64,000 bases of DNA, taken from positions 5,270,001 to 5,334,000 of the forward strand of contig NZ_VFPG01000001.1 in NCBI RefSeq assembly GCF_006716565.1, written 5' to 3'. Made by a program: the position numbers and the translations under genes. This document shows positions 6,912-14,651 of the stretch, in pieces. Each line of letters opens with the position of its first letter. Within the stretch, counting starts at the first letter, position 1. This stretch comes from Nocardia bhagyanarayanae. GTDB taxonomy: Bacteria; Actinomycetota; Actinomycetes; Mycobacteriales; Mycobacteriaceae. The notes under the pieces were generated by a model that worked only from the letters and a program-made list of their open reading frames with translations, searched no databases and was not told where the DNA came from.

Positions 6912-8246
6912 ATGCTCGAACTCGACGATATCCAGCACCTTGCGCTCACCCGTGTCCCGGCGCTGGCCGGACGCTACGAGTTCCTGACGTTCGCCAGTGG
7001 CGACGGTGGCCGGGCGTGGTTGTCCGCAATGGTCGACCGTGTGTCCTCGGCGGCCGAGGCACGGCGGTCCATGAGCACCGAGCACGGATGGGTGACACTC
7101 GCGTTCACCTGGACCGGGCTGCGCGCACTCGGTGTGCCCGAGCGGTCGCTGGCTACGTTTCCCGAGGAGTTCCGGCAAGGCATGGCGGCACGGGCGAGCA
7201 TCCTCGGTGACACCGGGCTCGAGCACCCCGACCACTGGGTCGGCGGATTGGCGGGCGACGACCTGCACGCGATCGCGATCCTCTTCGCCCGCGACGACGC
7301 CGAACGCGCTCGCTGTGTGCAGGCGCACGATCGACTGGTCGCCGGCTGCGCCGGAGTGACGGTGCTGTCTTCGCTGGACGTGGGGGCGGTCCCGCCGCTG
7401 GAGTACGCGCACGACCATTTCGGCTACCGCGACCGGTTGTCGCAGCCGGTGATCGAGGGCTCTGGCGAACAGCCGACGCCCGGCTCGGACGCCCCGATCA
7501 AAGCCGGGGAGTTCATCCTGGGATATCCCGACGAGGAGGGCCCGCCGGTGGAACTGCCGCAACCGGAGGTGTTGTCGCGCAACGGGAGCTACGTGGCCTA
7601 CCGGCGCCTCGAAGAACACGTCGGGCGGTTCCGCGACTTCCTGGCCGACCACACCGAGACCCCCGAGGAACAGGAATTGCTGGCCGCGAAACTGATGGGC
7701 CGCTGGCGCAGCGGCGCCCCGTTGGTGCTTGCCCCCGAGAAGGACGATCCCGACCTCGGCGCCGATATGCGGCGCAACAACGACTTCGACTACAAACGAA
7801 TGGACCCCTATGGCTATGCGGCGCCACTGGGTTCGCACATCCGCAGGATGAATCCCCGCGACACCGCGGTGAACGTGCGACGCAGGCGCCTGATCCGCCG
7901 CGGCGCCACCTACGGACCGCACCTACCGGAAGGCGCGCCCGAGGACGGCGCCGAGCGCGGTATCGCGGCCTTCGTGCTCTGCGCGAGCCTGGTGCGCCAG
8001 TTCGAGTTCGTCCAGAACGTGTGGGTCAACGACAAGACCTTCCGTGAACTCGGCAACGAGCGCGACCCGATCATCGGCAATCAAGACGGCACCCTGGAGT
8101 ACAAGATCCCCAAACGCCCGATTCGCCGGACCATCAAGGGATTACCGGCGTTCACGACTCTCAGAGGTGGCGCGTACTTCTTCATGCCAGGACTTCGCGG
8201 CCTGCGTTACCTCTGCACCCGAACCGACAGCGAGGTAGCACCATGA
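6912..8246 (+). CDS. DyP-type peroxidase homologue with altered GxxDG motif
   Basis: The 444-residue protein aligns by eye with DyP-type haem peroxidases. Visible motifs are FGYRDRLSQPVIEG near residue 170, HIRRMNPRD near 310 with the proximal haem-ligand His, and a C-terminal FTTLRGGAYFFMPG. In the usual GxxDG motif the last Gly is replaced by Arg (GYRDR); the catalytic Asp is retained. No Tat or Sec signal is seen, so it is probably cytoplasmic. The ATG at 6912 is preferred over the TTG just before it, with GAGG upstream. It overlaps the next gene by ATGA. Haem binding is likely, but peroxidase activity on dyes is uncertain. Confidence 0.8.
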   Translation: MLELDDIQHLALTRVPALAGRYEFLTFASGDGGRAWLSAMVDRVSSAAEARRSMSTEHGWVTLAFTWTGLRALGVPERSLATFPEEFRQGMAARASILGDTGLEHPDHWVGGLAGDDLHAIAILFARDDAERARCVQAHDRLVAGCAGVTVLSSLDVGAVPPLEYAHDHFGYRDRLSQPVIEGSGEQPTPGSDAPIKAGEFILGYPDEEGPPVELPQPEVLSRNGSYVAYRRLEEHVGRFRDFLADHTETPEEQELLAAKLMGRWRSGAPLVLAPEKDDPDLGADMRRNNDFDYKRMDPYGYAAPLGSHIRRMNPRDTAVNVRRRRLIRRGATYGPHLPEGAPEDGAERGIAAFVLCASLVRQFEFVQNVWVNDKTFRELGNERDPIIGNQDGTLEYKIPKRPIRRTIKGLPAFTTLRGGAYFFMPGLRGLRYLCTRTDSEVAP

Positions 8247-9250
8247 CCCCGGCGCGCACCTACAACCAATCCCAGCTGCCACGCCCCTACACCCCCGGCA
8301 GACGCCGACTGAGCATCTATTGGACCTGGAGCTACCCGTGGGAGGCCCAGCGCGACCCCGCCGCGCTGGACAATCGCTTCTCCACCATGACCGAAGTGCG
8401 CCAGGCGGCTTGGCCCGCCTACGAGACACCCGAGTACGACGCCGCCCACTTCCTGCAAGGCATCGCGGGCACGTTGGAGCTGTTCCACCGCTCCACGCTC
8501 ACCTTCCAGGAGCTCGCGGAAGAAGCCACCGGCCACCCCGTCGCGGTCTTCCAGCGCATCGATCAGGCCGGGTTCGAACTACCCATCGATGAACGCGTCC
8601 TCGCCGACACCGACACCCTCATGGTCTTCGGTCTCGACCACGTACTCGGTCAGGCCGCGGCCAAGCCCGACGAGATCGCGGCCATCGAGGAGTGGTTGCG
8701 CCGGGAAGGCACCTGTCTGATCCTGGCGCCGCACCACGACGTCGGCGGCACCGACGACCTCGGGCAACGCCAGATCGAACACGAGCACCACGGCGACCCG
8801 CTGGTGCCGCGGCAACAAAGGTTCAGCGCCTACACCCGCTCACTGATGGACGCACTCGACGTTCCGGTGCGCAACATGTATGGACTCCGTCCCGCCGTCG
8901 TCGAAGGCACGAAATCCATTGCGCCGCTGAATGCTTTCCGCGATCTCGACGCTCTGAATCTGCTCGACGACGTCACCACGTTCAACTTCCATCCCCACCT
9001 CCCGCATTACCATCTCACCGCGCCCGCGAGCGACTCCGTGCGGCTGCTCGCCCGCCAGCCCATCGATCTCGGCCGACCCCACCCCTTCACCGCCGAAGGC
9101 AACACCGAATTCAACACCCTGATCTGGTTGCCGCCCACCGACCGCCGCGCCGGCGACATCGTCATGATCGACTCCACCAACTTCACCACCCTGTTCGGCG
9201 GAACCGAAAGCCTCGCCAATCTCTGGCGCAACGTCGCACTCATGAAGTGA
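8243..9250 (+). CDS. Hypothetical protein with class I amidotransferase-like segment, third gene of the DyP-type operon
   Basis: The function of this 335-residue protein is not recognised. The central part (DTDTLMVFGLDHVLG, then AIEEWLRREGTCLILAPHHDV) resembles a flavodoxin-like class I glutamine amidotransferase or ThuA-type sheet. The usual catalytic Cys is not evident. His-rich stretches (IEHEHHGD, FHPHLPHYHL) could bind metal. No signal peptide or membrane helix is present. It overlaps the DyP-like gene by four bases (8243-8246), so the two proteins are probably made in a fixed ratio and act together. Confidence 0.65.
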   Translation: MTPARTYNQSQLPRPYTPGRRRLSIYWTWSYPWEAQRDPAALDNRFSTMTEVRQAAWPAYETPEYDAAHFLQGIAGTLELFHRSTLTFQELAEEATGHPVAVFQRIDQAGFELPIDERVLADTDTLMVFGLDHVLGQAAAKPDEIAAIEEWLRREGTCLILAPHHDVGGTDDLGQRQIEHEHHGDPLVPRQQRFSAYTRSLMDALDVPVRNMYGLRPAVVEGTKSIAPLNAFRDLDALNLLDDVTTFNFHPHLPHYHLTAPASDSVRLLARQPIDLGRPHPFTAEGNTEFNTLIWLPPTDRRAGDIVMIDSTNFTTLFGGTESLANLWRNVALMK

Positions 9251-9313
9251 CACCGCTTCGAAGCCGGCATCGCTCAGACCGAACCGCCGCGAAGTGATGA
9301 CAACCCACCGGCG

Positions 9314-10192
9314 GTGCGGTTGAGTCGAGGTATGCGGTCGACGAATTTGTTCGGCACGCTGGCGAAGGCCCTCGCCGCGCGCACGGAATCGGCGAGTGGC
9401 TGGTCCCGCACCGTCCGACGCATTGTCGACGGGTTGGTCGAAATCGAGATCGTCGACCGATCGATGACCCTCGCGGCCCAGATCTTCACTTCGGTATTGC
9501 CCGTGCTGATCGCCGGGTCCTTCCTCCCCTATTGGGATCTCGCGGCCCAGGCGATCAACGATCAGCTCGGCTTCGACACGAACATGCTCGTGTCGGGGGT
9601 GGGCACCTTCACGGTCACCGATCCCACCTTCGCGGCATTCGGTGTCGTCGGATTGCTCATGGTCGTCATCAGCGGCACCTCGTTCGCCAAAGCGCTCGCG
9701 CGGATCTACGCGAAGATCTGGAACGTCCCGTCGATCGGTGTGCGCCACGCGTGGCGATGGCTCGTCGTCCTCCTGCTCGTCGCCTTCTCGGCAGTACTCA
9801 TCGGCGCGATCCGGGAACTGACGGGGTTGCGCTACGTCGGTGTGCCTCTCGCGATCGCCGGCGAGCTGGTGATCTGGATGATCGTCTGGACCATCAGCCC
9901 ATACCTGCTCACGATGGGGAAGCTGTCCGGCCGAGTCCTGTGGATGACCGGGGCGCTCACAGCTTCCGGTCTGACGGTTGTCCGAGCCGCGGGAAGGCTC
10001 GTGCTGCCACGGATCACGGATACCGCGTACACGAGGTTCGGGCTCCTCGGGCCGGTGTTCACGTCGATCAGCTGGCTGTTCGTGCTGTCCGCGGTGGTCG
10101 TCGGCGCCGCGACGATCACCAAGGCGCTCGCACTCGACGAGACCCCGCTCGGTCGCTATCTTCGCGGACCGGTCACCGATGATCGGCGATAG
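9314..10192 (+). CDS. YihY/BrkB-type integral membrane protein
   Basis: The 292-residue protein resembles the YihY/BrkB family (once called ribonuclease BN). An amphipathic N-terminal region is followed by about six membrane helices, including a stretch near AAQIFTSVLPVLIAGSFL, VVGLLMVVISGTSFAKAL and WRWLVVLLLVAFSAVLIGAI. The C-terminus is short and polar. The family is thought to include transport-type proteins; substrate and function are unknown. GTG at 9314 or ATG at 9332 could be the start. The gap to the preceding operon is 63 bp, so cotranscription is possible but not required. Confidence 0.72.
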   Translation: MRLSRGMRSTNLFGTLAKALAARTESASGWSRTVRRIVDGLVEIEIVDRSMTLAAQIFTSVLPVLIAGSFLPYWDLAAQAINDQLGFDTNMLVSGVGTFTVTDPTFAAFGVVGLLMVVISGTSFAKALARIYAKIWNVPSIGVRHAWRWLVVLLLVAFSAVLIGAIRELTGLRYVGVPLAIAGELVIWMIVWTISPYLLTMGKLSGRVLWMTGALTASGLTVVRAAGRLVLPRITDTAYTRFGLLGPVFTSISWLFVLSAVVVGAATITKALALDETPLGRYLRGPVTDDRR

Positions 10193-10228
10193 CCGCAGCC
10201 GACCGGCTCCCCCGCGATCCACTGACCA

Positions 10229-11611
10229 TCACCCAGGAGGAGCCGACGCGTCGGCACGCGCCGTGGCCTCCGCATGCTGCCGGGCGACAGCCGGACGAAT
10301 CAACAGTTCCACTGCGAGCAGGGCCAGCAGCGCGCCGAGGACGACCCACACGACCACGAGTCCGGTGGGATAGTGCCAGAACACCAGCAAGAGAGCGGCG
10401 ATGCCGACGATCGTCCAGCGCAGCGCCGTGCGAGCTCCGAAAGCCCAGCGCTCCACCGCGTTCGGCGGCCGCGATCCGCGCACGTGCCGCACCGCGTCCA
10501 TGCCGCGCCCGAACCGGCGGCGCATCGCGGTGGCCGAGGCCGAATCTCCGGCGAGGTAAGCGCCGAGCGCGATCGCCAGGCCCAGCACGGCGACGCCGCG
10601 CAGCGCGGTCCGCAGCGGCACGAGCGCGGTGCCGATGATCGCGGTGGCCGCGTCCGGTGACAGCACGTCGGCCGGCATCCGCTCCAGATACAGTGCCCGG
10701 GCGACGATCAGCGCGAGGGCAAGGATCAGCATGCCCACGGCCAGCGCGAGGCCGACGAAGGCCAAGGCGCGTCTGCGGCTGCCCGCGGGCGCGGCGGCGA
10801 TCGTGGCCAGGGCGGCCGCGATCGTCACCCACGGCAGCACCGCCGAGGCTTTGTCGAGATTGTCGACCGCACGCTGCGCCCGGACCAGCTCCGGGGAACG
10901 GAACAACACGAACTGTTTGTCGACCGCCGGGATCTTCTCGGCGAACGCGAAGCCGCGATCGAGCAGCCGAGCCTTCACGTTCTCGATCGCCGTTCCCAGC
11001 GAGATGCTCACCGTGCCGTTCTCGTCGACGGTGACCGACTCGGGGCCGACGTGACCGGTCAGCACCGCCACCAACCTGGTATGCGCCGCGCGGTTGGCTT
11101 GTAGCCACAAATCCTCGAACTCGTCGCTGCGCACGTACGACAGCACCGTCTCGTGGACGAAGTCCCGCGCCTGCTGAGTGATCACCGGCGCGAGCCCTTC
11201 GACCGCGCGATCGACGCGCGGCCGGTCCCCGACCGCCGGAACCGCCTCGGTCAGGGCGGCCAGCGCGTCCGCGGTCATGCCTTCGATGTCGACGCGGGCG
11301 AAGATCTCGGCGGTGATGGTGTTCGCGACCTCGTTCTGCAGGACCGGGTCGGAGGCCAGCGGCGCCATCGTGGTCACGTACCGATCCGTGTCGAGGACCT
11401 GGCTTCGCACGTACCGGGCCAGCACCGTCGTGATCGCCAGCACGGCGACCAACACGACCAAGACCGCTACGGCGGTCCACCGCCATGCGTGCCGTCGCGG
11501 ACGTGCGCCGCCGCGAACCTCCGCCCGCAACGCGGTCACCTCCGCGCGCAGCCGGTCGAGTTCGGCGCGTTCCTCGGTGCTCAGCCGTTCGTCGGGCGCG
11601 TTGGCATCCAT
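10229..11611 (-). CDS. Conserved integral membrane protein of unknown function
   Basis: The 460-residue protein has a short coiled N-terminus (ERAELDRLRAEVTALRAEV) and one membrane helix near residue 45 (TAVAVLVVLVAVLAITTVLA). An extracytoplasmic domain of about 190 residues follows (DRYVTTMAPLASDPVLQNEV...VDENGTVSISLG). The C-terminal half has about five more helices. This layout is common in actinomycete envelope proteins of unknown role. The ATG at 11611 is preferred because AGGAG precedes it; a longer frame would add a Cys/Arg-rich stretch unlike the rest. It converges with the YihY-like gene. Confidence 0.68.
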   Translation of the reverse strand: MDANAPDERLSTEERAELDRLRAEVTALRAEVRGGARPRRHAWRWTAVAVLVVLVAVLAITTVLARYVRSQVLDTDRYVTTMAPLASDPVLQNEVANTITAEIFARVDIEGMTADALAALTEAVPAVGDRPRVDRAVEGLAPVITQQARDFVHETVLSYVRSDEFEDLWLQANRAAHTRLVAVLTGHVGPESVTVDENGTVSISLGTAIENVKARLLDRGFAFAEKIPAVDKQFVLFRSPELVRAQRAVDNLDKASAVLPWVTIAAALATIAAAPAGSRRRALAFVGLALAVGMLILALALIVARALYLERMPADVLSPDAATAIIGTALVPLRTALRGVAVLGLAIALGAYLAGDSASATAMRRRFGRGMDAVRHVRGSRPPNAVERWAFGARTALRWTIVGIAALLLVFWHYPTGLVVVWVVLGALLALLAVELLIRPAVARQHAEATARADASAPPG

Positions 11612-11948
11612 CGATATCCCCAACTCCTGGAATGGGTTCGGGCAAACGCGGCAGCGTCGTGGACGGCAGCCGCCGCAATTCTTCGAAGAACTCGTATACA
11701 GAAAGCATGCGCTGTTCACCCCCACGTGAAAATGGGGGCGCGCCCTGGACGGTCCGGTCTGCCTCCGCGATGCAGTGACCTGGGCTGATCAGCGGCGTAC
11801 GCTATGCCTGAGAGTAGCACCGCGCACACCGTGCGTTCGAGAACGATCTTCACCCGGCACAACCAGCCGAAACTGCTGCCACATCGAGAGCGATCTGTAA
11901 GCGAGCCAGGCTGATACGGCTCTTTCTCGTGACGGAAAGAGGATTACC
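11612..11948. other. Intergenic region between divergent genes
   Basis: No gene is supported here. It holds the promoter regions of the minus-strand membrane protein and the plus-strand DUF6325 gene. A small hairpin (CCCCCA at 11719-11724, TGGGGG at 11733-11738) is the only structure I see. No SigF-type consensus was found. Confidence 0.4.
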
Positions 11949-12401
11949 GTGACCGAAACCGATATCGACGCGTTAGGCCCGGTCGATTATCTCGTGATCG
12001 AATTCCCCGCCGATCGGCCTCCGGACGGTTCGGCGCTTCCCCTCCTACGTGACCTCGTCGAGCGCGGCATCATTCGAGTGCTGGATCTGGCGTTCGTCCG
12101 TAAGGACGCCGACGGTTCCCTCGCCGGAATCGATATCGCCGACATGGGCCTCGAAGGGGACCTGGACATCACCCTGTTCGCCGAGGCGGGATCGGGCCTG
12201 CTCGACGAGGCCGACCGCAGCGAAGCGGCCGGGGTGCTCGAACCGGGGTGCTCGGCCGCGATCCTGGTCTACGAGAACAGGTGGGCAGCGCCCTTCGCAT
12301 CGGCCTTGCGCCGCAAGGGCGCCCAGCTCGTCGCTTCGGGGCGCATTCCGATGCAAAGCCTGCTGTCGTCGCTCGAACTTCTCGAGCCGGAAAGTCGATA
12401 G
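11949..12401 (+). CDS. DUF6325-like protein
   Basis: The 150-residue acidic protein starts TETDIDALGPVDYLVIEFPADR and has two similar alpha/beta halves: VDYLVIEFP...LRDLVERGIIRVLDLAFV, then SAAILVYENRWAAPFASALRR. This matches the DUF6325 proteins that occur widely in actinomycetes, usually beside a short SHOCT protein, as here. The function is unknown. A likely role in stress or envelope homeostasis is inferred only from this recurring pairing. GGAAAGAGG precedes the start. The SHOCT gene follows after 10 bp. Confidence 0.75.
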   Translation: MTETDIDALGPVDYLVIEFPADRPPDGSALPLLRDLVERGIIRVLDLAFVRKDADGSLAGIDIADMGLEGDLDITLFAEAGSGLLDEADRSEAAGVLEPGCSAAILVYENRWAAPFASALRRKGAQLVASGRIPMQSLLSSLELLEPESR

Positions 12402-12411
12402 GGAGGTTGTC

Positions 12412-12708
12412 ATGCCAGGATTGCTTCGCGGCGTAGCCCGCACAGCCGTGATCTCCGGGACCGCGACCGCTGTGTCCAATCGGGTCTCCCGCCGTCAGGG
12501 CGAGCGGTGGGCGGCGCAGGAGCAGGCGCAGCCCGACCCCTACGCGCAGCAATACGCGCCACCAACGGCCGCACCCGCACCGCCACCGAGCGGCGGCAGC
12601 GACATGGACCGGATCACGGCACTGAAAGAACTCGCCCAGCTCAAAGCGCAGGGCGTGCTCACCGAAGCGGAGTTCGAAGCGGAGAAGGCGCGAATCCTCA
12701 GTGGGTGA
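12412..12708 (+). CDS. SHOCT domain small protein
   Basis: The 98-residue protein begins LLRGVARTAVISGTATAV, a weakly hydrophobic segment. A Gln/Pro/Tyr-rich linker (QPDPYAQQYAPPTAAPAPPP) follows, then a C-terminal SHOCT motif (ALKELAQLKAQGVLTEAEFE). The start follows GGGAGG. It is translated right after the DUF6325 gene and probably forms a unit with it. Its last 11 bp overlap the end of a convergent membrane-protein gene. The role is unknown. Confidence 0.75.
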   Translation: MPGLLRGVARTAVISGTATAVSNRVSRRQGERWAAQEQAQPDPYAQQYAPPTAAPAPPPSGGSDMDRITALKELAQLKAQGVLTEAEFEAEKARILSG

Positions 12709-13252
12709 GCAGGATCTTGACGATCACGACGGTCGTGGCGACCACCGTAATCAAGACCGCGGCCAGCACGGATGCCCTATTCGGGCGCTCGCCGTTGAGT
12801 CGGCCGATGACGAACACGATGCCCCCGATGCGGACCAGCACGGCCAATTCCGCGACGATCTGCGCGGTCCTCGGCTCGACCCATCCGAGCCAGCCGGTCG
12901 CGAGAACCACGCACGGCAGTACGGCCGAACTCAGAATCGGGACGGAATTGCGCAATTCGTGGAGTGTCTCGGCCCGCGTCGATGGGCTCCGATGGCGCAC
13001 GCTGTGTCCGACCGCTTCGGCGAAGGCGTGCGCGACGAAGGTGGACAACGCCGTCCCGAGAACCACAAGGATTCCGACGTCCTTCTCGCCCGTGGTGATC
13101 GGCACCAGCGCCGCGAGAACCAGGACATTGCCGTAGATGTAGGCGCTGATGCGGCTCGCCGCGTTCTCGCGATCCAGCGGCCTGGAGCGCGAGAACAACG
13201 GCCGGTGCAGCAGCGCGTGCGGACTCGATGACACGTTGTCGTCAGCCCGCAC
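12698..13252 (-). CDS. Hypothetical membrane protein, last gene of the GH15-MFS operon
   Basis: The 184-residue protein has four or five predicted membrane helices: ISAYIYGNVLVLAALVPI, DVGILVVLGTALSTFVAHAF, SSAVLPCVVLATGWLGWV, a helix near AELAVLVRIGGIVFVIGRL, and VLAAVLITVVATTVVIVKIL. No catalytic motif is visible. The GTG start at 13252 overlaps the end of the MFS gene by 11 bp, so it is likely coupled. It was not recognised as a named family. Confidence 0.62.
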   Translation of the reverse strand: MRADDNVSSSPHALLHRPLFSRSRPLDRENAASRISAYIYGNVLVLAALVPITTGEKDVGILVVLGTALSTFVAHAFAEAVGHSVRHRSPSTRAETLHELRNSVPILSSAVLPCVVLATGWLGWVEPRTAQIVAELAVLVRIGGIVFVIGRLNGERPNRASVLAAVLITVVATTVVIVKILLTH

Positions 13253-14639
13253 GGGACGCTCCGGCGGGACGTGCCGAGTCGTGTCGCGGCAGCGCTGTGG
13301 CGGCGAGGAATCCGGCGATGGCGATGATCGCGAGGGTGGTCATCGCGGCGGCGTAGGCGTGACTCGACAGACCCGCGACCAGGATGGTGCCCGCGATGGC
13401 GGTGCCGAGCGAGGAACCCAGATTCGAGACGCAGCGCGACAATCCGGATATCTCGCCCTGCTGGTCCTCGCCGAAGCTGGACTGGACGATGTCGACCGAC
13501 GGTGTCAACATCACGCCGAGACCGATTCCGATCAACAGCAACCCGGGCGCCAACGCCCAGGGGTTTTCGAAGCGGCCCGCGAGTGCGAGTAGCGCGCCGA
13601 TGCCGACGACGGTCACCAGGAACCCGGCGATGATCAGGGTGCGCTCGGTGCGTCTCCGCGCCAGCCGCGCCGCGCCGAGCGACGTCACCAGCAGCCCTAC
13701 TGTGGCCGCGGTGAAGATCACGCCGGTCTGAATGGCGTTGTAGCCCCGGACTACTTGCAGATAGGCGGCGACCACGAACGAGGTTCCCATCAGCACCAGC
13801 CACTGGATGTTCTGTGTGACGAGACCGAGGTTGGAGGTGCGGTTGCGGAAAAGGTTCGTCGAAATCAACGGCACGCGGCCCGCCTTCTCCTTCGCGCGGA
13901 TCGAGAGGAAGAACAACACCAGCACCACCGCGCTCGCCGCGATCAGTACGAGCATGAGCCGGAGGTCGTTGTCGGCGGCGAGGATTCCCATGACGAGCAG
14001 CACCAGCCCGACCGCCGACAGCACGGCGCCCGTGACGTCGAACGGCACGGTCGGGTCCGGGCGCACCGGATCGACGATGCGGCGGCCGAGCAGCACGATC
14101 GACGCGACCACCAGCGCTTGGAACGCGAACGCCGCGCGCCAGCCGATCCCCGAGGTGATGAGTCCGCCGAGGAGCGGTCCGGCCGCGGCGCCGATCCCGC
14201 CCATCGCCATGATCGCGCCGAAGGCCCTTGCGCGAGAGGTCGTTTCGGTGAAGAACAGGGTGGTCAGGATGTAGACGGGCGGGATGAGCATCGCGGTGCC
14301 GACGCCTTCCAGGATCGAATTGCCGAGGATCAGCACGCCGAGCCCAGGTGCGAGCGCGCTCAGCACCGCGCCGACGCCGTAGATGATCAGTCCCGCCATG
14401 AAACAGCGTTTGCGGCCGTACCGGTCGGTGATCTTCCCGCCGGGAATCATCAGGGCGGCCATCACCAGCAGAAAGATCGTGATGACCATCTGCACACCGT
14501 GCACCGTGGTGTTCAGATCGGCGCTGATGTCGTTGATCATCACGTTCATGTTGGAACCGGCGAAGCTGCAGATGAACTGCGCGAGTGCCAGCGGAACCAG
14601 CACACCGCGGGGTGGGCTGAGCGAACCGGTATCCGCCAT
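13242..14639 (-). CDS. MFS transporter, DHA2/EmrB-type drug exporter family
   Basis: The 465-residue protein has about 14 membrane helices. Family motifs are GGKITDRYGRKR between helices 2 and 3 (motif A), GNSILEGVGTAMLIPPVYIL, and GPLLGGLITSGIGWRAAF (motif C, proton-antiport signature). Proteins of this type export drugs, biocides or metabolites using the proton gradient; the substrate is unknown. It starts 12 bp after the GH15 gene and overlaps the next membrane-protein gene, so it belongs to a three-gene operon on the minus strand. The start lacks a strong ribosome-binding site, which fits coupling to the gene before it. Confidence 0.85.
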   Translation of the reverse strand: MADTGSLSPPRGVLVPLALAQFICSFAGSNMNVMINDISADLNTTVHGVQMVITIFLLVMAALMIPGGKITDRYGRKRCFMAGLIIYGVGAVLSALAPGLGVLILGNSILEGVGTAMLIPPVYILTTLFFTETTSRARAFGAIMAMGGIGAAAGPLLGGLITSGIGWRAAFAFQALVVASIVLLGRRIVDPVRPDPTVPFDVTGAVLSAVGLVLLVMGILAADNDLRLMLVLIAASAVVLVLFFLSIRAKEKAGRVPLISTNLFRNRTSNLGLVTQNIQWLVLMGTSFVVAAYLQVVRGYNAIQTGVIFTAATVGLLVTSLGAARLARRRTERTLIIAGFLVTVVGIGALLALAGRFENPWALAPGLLLIGIGLGVMLTPSVDIVQSSFGEDQQGEISGLSRCVSNLGSSLGTAIAGTILVAGLSSHAYAAAMTTLAIIAIAGFLAATALPRHDSARPAGASRAG

Positions 14640-14651
14640 CGCGCTGCTCGC

